Source: Anaerolineales bacterium UBA3082 (lineage in GTDB: Bacteria; Chloroflexota; Anaerolineae; UBA7937). From it: a stretch of 8,580 nucleotides of DNA. The notes beneath the pieces were generated by a model. The model ran no database searches. It saw only the letters and a list, made by a program, of their open reading frames with translations, and had not been told where the DNA came from. Where the stretch lies: contig DFBK01000063.1 in the NCBI GenBank assembly GCA_002366595.1, forward strand, positions 1 to 8,580, read 5' to 3'. Below, one piece after another: positions 5,674-8,580 of this stretch. How positions within the stretch are numbered: the stretch's first letter is position 1; every line of letters starts with the position of its first letter. The position numbers and the translations under genes were made by a program.

Positions 5674-6711
5674 TTATGGCCCGTAGTTTTTGAGGATTAG
5701 GGGCAGGTAGAGCCGGTTGCCAGCCCAGATGCGTACCCGTACTTGGTCAGCGCGGTTATCACTGAGCCCTCGCGTGACCCGGATGGAGCCTCCGCTCAGG
5801 TCGTACCAGGTAGCCCCTATTTCACCTTCAACATAAGTTCCATCGGAACTAAGGTACTGGTCTAGACCATAACTTATCTGGTTGATCCCGTAATTGTACG
5901 TAGCCTTGAACTGCAGATCCACGAAGAGGTCGCCAAAGGGACCGCCCAAACCGTGTTCGAGGGTCTTGATTTCGCCCTGATCGATGGAAATCCACCCGCT
6001 GTCATAGTCGGCTCGGGGAACTCGCCAGATGCGCACCCGCACCTGGTCAGCGGCCAAGTCACTCGGCGCTCGCCGGACGGTGATCCGATCGGGGTAGAGC
6101 AGGCTCCAGGAGAAGCCTTTGGAGCGCAGATCTCCCGCCTCATCCCGATTAAACTGTGTTCCGTAGAAGAGATGGTGCACCCCGAGGGCGTTCTTAGCCT
6201 CCAGGCAGACTAGGTAGTCATCGGTGTTTCCACCTAGATCGTGGTGGAATTCGAGAAACACGGGAAACTCGATCTCGTGCCATCCGCTGTCGGCGTCAGC
6301 CTCAGGTACTACCCAGATGCGCACCCGGACGTAGTCAATGTAGTTGTCACCCCCGGCCCGCACGACCCCGATTTGCGTAGTGGTCAGCCCGTCCCAATAG
6401 GCTCCCTTGCAGTCATCCCCCACCCAGTCCGAGCCGTATGAGAGGTGATGGGTGCCCGCGGGACGCAAGAAGGTCAAATCTACTACGTAGTCGTCGGTAT
6501 CGCCTCCCAGGTTGTGCTCGAGGGTCAAGGGGGTGCCAGCGGTGATCGCCAGCCATCCGCTGTCGTAAGCCGGTGGGGTAAAAAGGAAGTCCCCTGGAGA
6601 AAGATGGGGCATCTGGGAAGGGGATGACTGGGTCGGTCTACCTGGGCCAAGGAAAAGGGCCAGCAGCACACTCAGGGCTGTTATGAGGACAAAGATACGC
6701 TTGCTTTTCAT
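5674..6711 (-). CDS. Secreted three-repeat protein, possibly H-type-lectin-like, with YLPLILKN tail
   Basis: I do not recognise a characterised homologue. Numbering is from the upstream ATG at 6714 (346 residues); from the chosen ATG the product is 345. A signal peptide is clear: KSKR, then hydrophobic IFVLITALSVLLALFLG, with likely cleavage before residue 30. Three repeats of about 85-95 residues follow (about 50-135, 141-231 and 237-331). Each opens with (Y/A)DSGW and has an LEHNLGG-like segment, then a (L/I)xYG segment, and closes with RVRIW at 130-134, 226-230 and 326-330. The end, RLYLPLILKNYGP, resembles the YLPL(I/V)LKN tail seen on many secreted Chloroflexota proteins, perhaps a sorting or anchoring signal. 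SGW, (F/L)xHxLG and RVRIW resemble H-type lectin domains, but this is pattern memory only. A role in surface carbohydrate binding is inference. No catalytic motif is seen. AGGAGG lies 6 bases before the ATG at 6711 and 3 before that at 6714. Confidence 0.8.
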   Translation of the reverse strand: MKSKRIFVLITALSVLLALFLGPGRPTQSSPSQMPHLSPGDFLFTPPAYDSGWLAITAGTPLTLEHNLGGDTDDYVVDLTFLRPAGTHHLSYGSDWVGDDCKGAYWDGLTTTQIGVVRAGGDNYIDYVRVRIWVVPEADADSGWHEIEFPVFLEFHHDLGGNTDDYLVCLEAKNALGVHHLFYGTQFNRDEAGDLRSKGFSWSLLYPDRITVRRAPSDLAADQVRVRIWRVPRADYDSGWISIDQGEIKTLEHGLGGPFGDLFVDLQFKATYNYGINQISYGLDQYLSSDGTYVEGEIGATWYDLSGGSIRVTRGLSDNRADQVRVRIWAGNRLYLPLILKNYGP

Positions 6712-6717
6712 CATAAA

Positions 6718-6723
6718 CCTCCT
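6718..6723 (-). promoter_or_regulatory. Ribosome binding site of the secreted repeat protein
   Basis: AGGAGG (CCTCCT on the + strand) is 3 bases from the ATG at 6714 and 6 bases from the adjacent in-frame ATG at 6711. This favours the second ATG as the true start. Confidence 0.7.
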
Positions 6724-6976
6724 CTATCTCTCATACGCAGGTGAATTGCACCCAGCCACTCGATATCCGATTGCTTCTCCTCCTGAAGATAAAATCAGTT
6801 AATAATTCACCAACTCATCTGCTATCGGCTTGCTTTTCACCACCTCCTTCCCCTGGCCCCAACAATGTATGGGGTAGAGACACCACCAGGACCTTGTGTA
6901 CTATTAACTTTATCTCATTGCGATGTGGGATGATCTGCCACAAAGAGGGCGTAATGAAGTGGGGTGAGACCTAACT

Positions 6977-7005
6977 AAGATAGCACTAAATCCACACCAG
7001 GTCAA
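6977..7005 (-). promoter_or_regulatory. Predicted sigma70-type promoter for the secreted repeat protein
   Basis: Read on the minus strand, TTGACC (7005-7000, five of six consensus bases) is separated by exactly 17 bases from TATCTT (6982-6977, four of six). Transcription would start near 6970 and give a leader of about 255 bases before the gene. A 14-base palindrome overlaps the first base of the -35 element, so repression or activation there is possible. A weaker candidate, TTGGTG - 16 bases - TATCTT, lies closer at 6813-6786. Confidence 0.5.
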
Positions 7006-7018
7006 TACCTAGAGGTAT
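7005..7018. promoter_or_regulatory. Operator-like palindrome at the -35 region
   Basis: ATACCT and AGGTAT are exact inverted copies separated by two bases. The palindrome abuts and by one base overlaps the predicted -35 hexamer of the minus-strand promoter, a classic position for a regulator site. It could equally be the stem of an RNA hairpin. Confidence 0.4.
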
Positions 7019-7020
7019 CT

Positions 7021-7041
7021 ACTATCTTGGGGCAAGATAGT
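7021..7041. promoter_or_regulatory. 21-base palindrome upstream of the promoter
   Basis: ACTATCTT (7021-7028) and AAGATAGT (7034-7041) are exact inverted copies around GGGGC. The core AAGATAG also occurs at 6977-6983 over the -10 box, so three copies of one 7-mer (one inverted) lie within 65 bases. It may be a regulator site or an RNA hairpin. Confidence 0.45.
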
Positions 7042-7048
7042 CCGTGCT

Positions 7049-7068
7049 GTCAGGAGGAGACTCCCGAC
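7049..7068 (-). other. Short hairpin between promoter and downstream gene end
   Basis: On the minus strand GTCGGGAG and CTCCTGAC form an 8-base-pair stem with one G-U and a four-base loop TCTC. On the + strand the same position is an A/C mismatch, so the minus strand folds better. It follows the end of the hypothetical gene at 7134 and could stabilise that transcript. Confidence 0.35.
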
Positions 7069-7083
7069 GCCACCTAAACTAGG

Positions 7084-7116
7084 AGCCCCTTCCCAGTGAG
7101 GGTGGAAGGGGCTTTC
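7084..7116 (+). terminator. Intrinsic-terminator-like hairpin, simple form
   Basis: AGCCCCTTCC (7084-7093) and GGAAGGGGCT (7104-7113) form a perfect 10-base-pair stem with a 10-base loop. It is followed on the + strand by only TTTC. On the minus strand it lies just past the stop of the gene ending at 7134, so it may serve that gene, although no T-rich tract follows in that direction (CCTAGTTTAGG). A related hairpin occurs at 7837-7914. Confidence 0.6.
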
Positions 7117-7133
7117 GCTGTATTACCCTGACC

Positions 7134-7679
7134 CTATGCGGTGGGCGGCGATTGCGTGGTGGGCCGGGAGGCGAGCAACTCTGTCTTTGCCCAGTTGATG
7201 ATCATAACGGGGTGAGTCCATTGCCAGTGGGGTTCCGTCAATAGCCTGGCTGTTGTGGAGAGGATAGGGACGAATCGCCGGGTGCGGCGGCGCAATGCGG
7301 CCTCGTACTTCTGGCTTGGTAGGAGCGGGAGCCGCCCCTCTATCTCTAGGTTCCCCACCCTCATCCGCACAGGATAGGTGGAGATTTCGAAGACCGTGAA
7401 ATCTGATGCCTTTCTCCTCTCCTCTAGGGACGCTTCCGGGCCACGGGGGATGACCACTAAGATGTGATCCGAATTAAGGTGAAGGAGATCCACCTCTTCC
7501 GACTTCCGCACAGGAGCCAAAGTCAGGACAGTCGCTTCGCGCACCACAAGATGGGAGTGTAGTTGACGATTGAGGAAGTCTGAGAGGCGTTGAGAGCCGA
7601 CCTCCACGAAGCCCACTACGTCGAAGTGGTCGGTGATCACCTCCACTCTGAGGTTAGAAGACGAATCCGAGTCCCTCAC
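7134..7679 (-). CDS. Conserved hypothetical protein with two related small domains (DUF6812-like)
   Basis: The 181-residue protein has no signal peptide, membrane segment or catalytic motif that I can see. Residues 11-78 (RVEVITDHFDVVGFVEVG, RLSDFLN at 31-37, LLHLNSDHILVVIP) resemble small Chloroflexota proteins with the pattern G-x-V, then RLSDxLN, then NxxxIxxV. I associate these with DUF6812, from memory only. Residues about 102-169 look like a diverged second copy: V-x-V, then LEIEGRLPLL, ALRRRTRRFVPIL and VMIINWAKTELL. This suggests an internal duplication. The start is GTG at 7679; a TAA lies directly upstream in frame, so the start cannot be further out. The ribosome binding site is weak (GGGGA about 8 bases away). 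A promoter is predicted at 7741-7769. Function is unknown; its neighbours suggest no common pathway. Confidence 0.8.
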   Translation of the reverse strand: MRDSDSSSNLRVEVITDHFDVVGFVEVGSQRLSDFLNRQLHSHLVVREATVLTLAPVRKSEEVDLLHLNSDHILVVIPRGPEASLEERRKASDFTVFEISTYPVRMRVGNLEIEGRLPLLPSQKYEAALRRRTRRFVPILSTTARLLTEPHWQWTHPVMIINWAKTELLASRPTTQSPPTA

Positions 7680-7690
7680 TTATCAGGTCC

Positions 7691-7780
7691 CCAAGAGCCA
7701 AGGATCACAGCGAGCCTTAAGCAACGAACAGAACGTCTAAACTATATCAATAGTCAAATAGTTGTGCAATAGGCTCTTGG
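7691..7780. repeat. Perfect 9-base inverted repeat flanking a promoter
   Basis: CCAAGAGCC (7691-7699) and GGCTCTTGG (7772-7780) are exact inverted copies 72 bases apart. A further GGT/ACC pair lies just outside (7686-7688 with 7782-7784). Together they enclose the predicted promoter of the hypothetical gene. They could be paired regulator sites or the closing stem of a + strand RNA. Confidence 0.5.
7741..7769 (-). promoter_or_regulatory. Predicted sigma70-type promoter for the hypothetical gene
   Basis: On the minus strand TTGCAC (7769-7764) lies 17 bases before TATAGT (7746-7741), which matches the -10 consensus at five of six positions. The start would be near 7734, leaving a leader of about 55 bases. 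The -10 box is part of a palindrome (ACTAT, four bases, ATAGT, at 7741-7754). A 9-base inverted repeat at 7691-7699 and 7772-7780 flanks the promoter. Confidence 0.45.
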
Positions 7781-7836
7781 TACCATGAAACACCAGGCCC
7801 TACCGTCCGAGAGGCAGTGACGAGGGAGCATAACGA

Positions 7837-7914
7837 GGCCCCTTCTCAGTGGGGGTGGTTCGCCACAGTTCCACCGAGTACTGAGGTGAACTCACCATGT
7901 GTGAAAGGGGCTTT
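7837..7914 (+). terminator. Terminator-like hairpin with a branched 44-nt loop insertion
   Basis: GCCCCTT (7838-7844) pairs with AAGGGGC (7905-7911), with a G-U at the base, and is followed on the + strand by the T-rich TTTCTCTTTCC. Inside, TCAGT/ACTGA (7846-7850 with 7880-7884) encloses GTGG-TTCG-CCAC (7855-7866), and GGTG-AACT-CACC (7885-7896) forms a second arm. The left arm and loop match the hairpin at 7084-7116 at 18 of 20 positions and the right arm at 12 of 13. It therefore looks like that element with 44 bases (7859-7902) inserted in the loop. It lies between the ends of two minus-strand genes, so the + transcript it would end is unclear. Confidence 0.55.
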
Positions 7915-7946
7915 CTCTTTCCTCGCCGGAAGCATGGCTTTGGGTT

Positions 7947-8580
7947 CTAGAAGAGATAGAGTATAATTACGGCCGTAAGCCCCCAGAGGAGGTTACTGAC
8001 CAAGAGGGGGATGTCTTTGAGGACTATTTCTTCCGGGCTGCCCCCCAGATTCTTCTGATGTATCAGATAGAGGTATCTTAAAAGCCCGTAGATGACGAAG
8101 GGGATGGTGAGCATCATCAACTTGTTTTGTGGCAGGTTCTCGGCGGAGAAGGTGTATAGGGAATAGGCGATGATGGTGGCGGCGGTGACCACGGTGAGCA
8201 TCTCGTCTATGAAGGCGGGGGAATACTCCTCCAGGATCTTGCGATGTTGGTTAGCGTTATCCTCTAGGAGTATCAGTTCTTCCCTCCGCCGCCCCAGGGC
8301 GATGAAGAGGGCTAGAAGCGTGGTGCAGACATAGAGCCAGGGAGAGAAGCGCTCCGCCTGGGCGACCGCTGCCCCTGCGGCCACTCGTAGCACGAACCCC
8401 GTAGCCACGGTCATTACATCCAAGATGACCACGTTCTTCAGACCGAAGGAGTAGGCCACTTGGAGAAGCAGATAGGAGAGGGCTATCAAGCCGAAAGTGA
8501 GGTCCAGATAGAAGGATAGAGGCAGGCTGATGGCCGGTAGGACGATCGCGGCCCCAATGGCCCAGGAGAGGGACAACCTT
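7947..8580 (-). CDS. UbiA-family polyprenyl-phosphate phosphoribosyltransferase (DPPR synthase-like), 5' end outside window
   Basis: About 210 C-terminal residues are visible; the frame runs open to the window edge. The family moves 5-phosphoribosyl from PRPP to decaprenyl (polyprenyl) phosphate in the membrane. In mycobacteria this leads to the arabinose donor of the cell wall. The second conserved motif is present as YSFGLKNVVILDV, with the Asp 53 residues into the visible part, followed by GFVLRVAAGA, LALFIALGRRREELILL, HRKILEEYSPAFIDEML and RYLYLIHQKNLGGSPEE. These match decaprenyl-phosphate phosphoribosyltransferases better than quinone-type UbiA proteins. At least five hydrophobic segments are visible. 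The first Asp-rich (NDxxD-type) motif should lie upstream of the window, so activity cannot be fully judged. The sugar product in this organism is unknown; a role in envelope glycan synthesis is inference. Confidence 0.88.
   Translation of the reverse strand, partial: RLSLSWAIGAAIVLPAISLPLSFYLDLTFGLIALSYLLLQVAYSFGLKNVVILDVMTVATGFVLRVAAGAAVAQAERFSPWLYVCTTLLALFIALGRRREELILLEDNANQHRKILEEYSPAFIDEMLTVVTAATIIAYSLYTFSAENLPQNKLMMLTIPFVIYGLLRYLYLIHQKNLGGSPEEIVLKDIPLLVSNLLWGLTAVIILYLF

Larger units (their letters stand above)
6715..7133. other. 419-base spacer holding a 5' leader, promoter and palindrome cluster, no convincing gene
   Basis: The part next to the secreted-protein gene (about 6715-6976) would be its 5' leader if the promoter at 6977-7005 is used. 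It includes an imperfect hairpin (CCTGG/CCAGG enclosing CCCC/GGGG, about 6852-6891). It also holds a second Shine-Dalgarno (AAGGAGG, 6843-6849 on the minus strand) before a 13-codon reading frame at 6799-6840. The distal part (7005-7116) carries four palindromes in a row. A + frame at 6741-6974 has no ribosome binding site and a composition unlike a protein, so I do not call it. Confidence 0.6.

Noticed and set aside
6741..6974. 77-codon open frame on the + strand in the spacer
   Set aside because: There is no ribosome binding site, the composition is low-complexity and Ser/Pro/Thr rich, and it overlaps the predicted leader and hairpins of the minus-strand gene.
7049..7075. GTCAGGAG followed by GACGCCAC, faintly like parts of a cobalamin riboswitch
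   Set aside because: The full B12-box order and spacing are absent, and no B12-related or downstream + strand gene exists.
7847..7866. AGTGGGGGTGGTTCGCC resembles the T-box antiterminator sequence
   Set aside because: The invariant ACCGCG part is replaced, there is no recognisable Stem I, and no aminoacyl-tRNA synthetase or amino-acid gene follows on the + strand.

Overview
The window looks like a chromosomal segment of a Chloroflexota (Anaerolineae/Thermoflexia-like, possibly thermophilic) bacterium. This rests on three things: the gene order adk-map-rpmJ-rpsM-rpsK-rpsD-rpoA-rplQ-truA-rplM-rpsI, a secreted protein ending in the YLPLILKN tail common in that phylum, and a small two-domain hypothetical protein resembling proteins known there. 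The taxonomic call is inference; no marker was aligned.

Positions 1-5420 (+ strand) are the distal part of the spc/alpha ribosomal-protein operon. It holds the end of adenylate kinase, methionine aminopeptidase, L36, S13, S11, S4, the RNA polymerase alpha subunit, L17, tRNA pseudouridine synthase TruA, L13 and S9. Genes are packed tightly, with ATGA stop/start overlaps at adk/map, rpoA/rplQ and truA/rplM and strong Shine-Dalgarno sites elsewhere. infA, often found between map and rpmJ, is absent. The module makes ribosomal proteins and alpha, trims their initiator Met (Map) and modifies tRNA (TruA).

Positions 5421-5673 are a convergent intergenic region. It carries a 56-bp-period tandem repeat (two copies plus a partial third) of hairpin-forming sequence, then a T-rich tract that probably ends the ribosomal operon.

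Positions 5674-8580 hold three minus-strand genes separated by unusually palindrome-rich spacers. In transcription order they are a polyprenyl-phosphate phosphoribosyltransferase-like UbiA membrane protein (5' end outside the window), a conserved hypothetical protein with two related small domains, and a secreted protein of three ~90-residue repeats that may be H-type-lectin-like. The spacer upstream of the secreted protein holds a good sigma70-type promoter next to a run of palindromes. Related hairpins of terminator type (18/20 identity in the left arm/loop, 12/13 in the right arm) lie on both sides of the hypothetical gene; one has a 44-nt branched insertion in its loop.

No rRNA, tRNA, CRISPR array, transposase or defence gene was found. 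The best candidates for something undescribed are the three-repeat secreted protein, the paralogous hairpins with the structured spacers, and the 56-bp tandem repeat.
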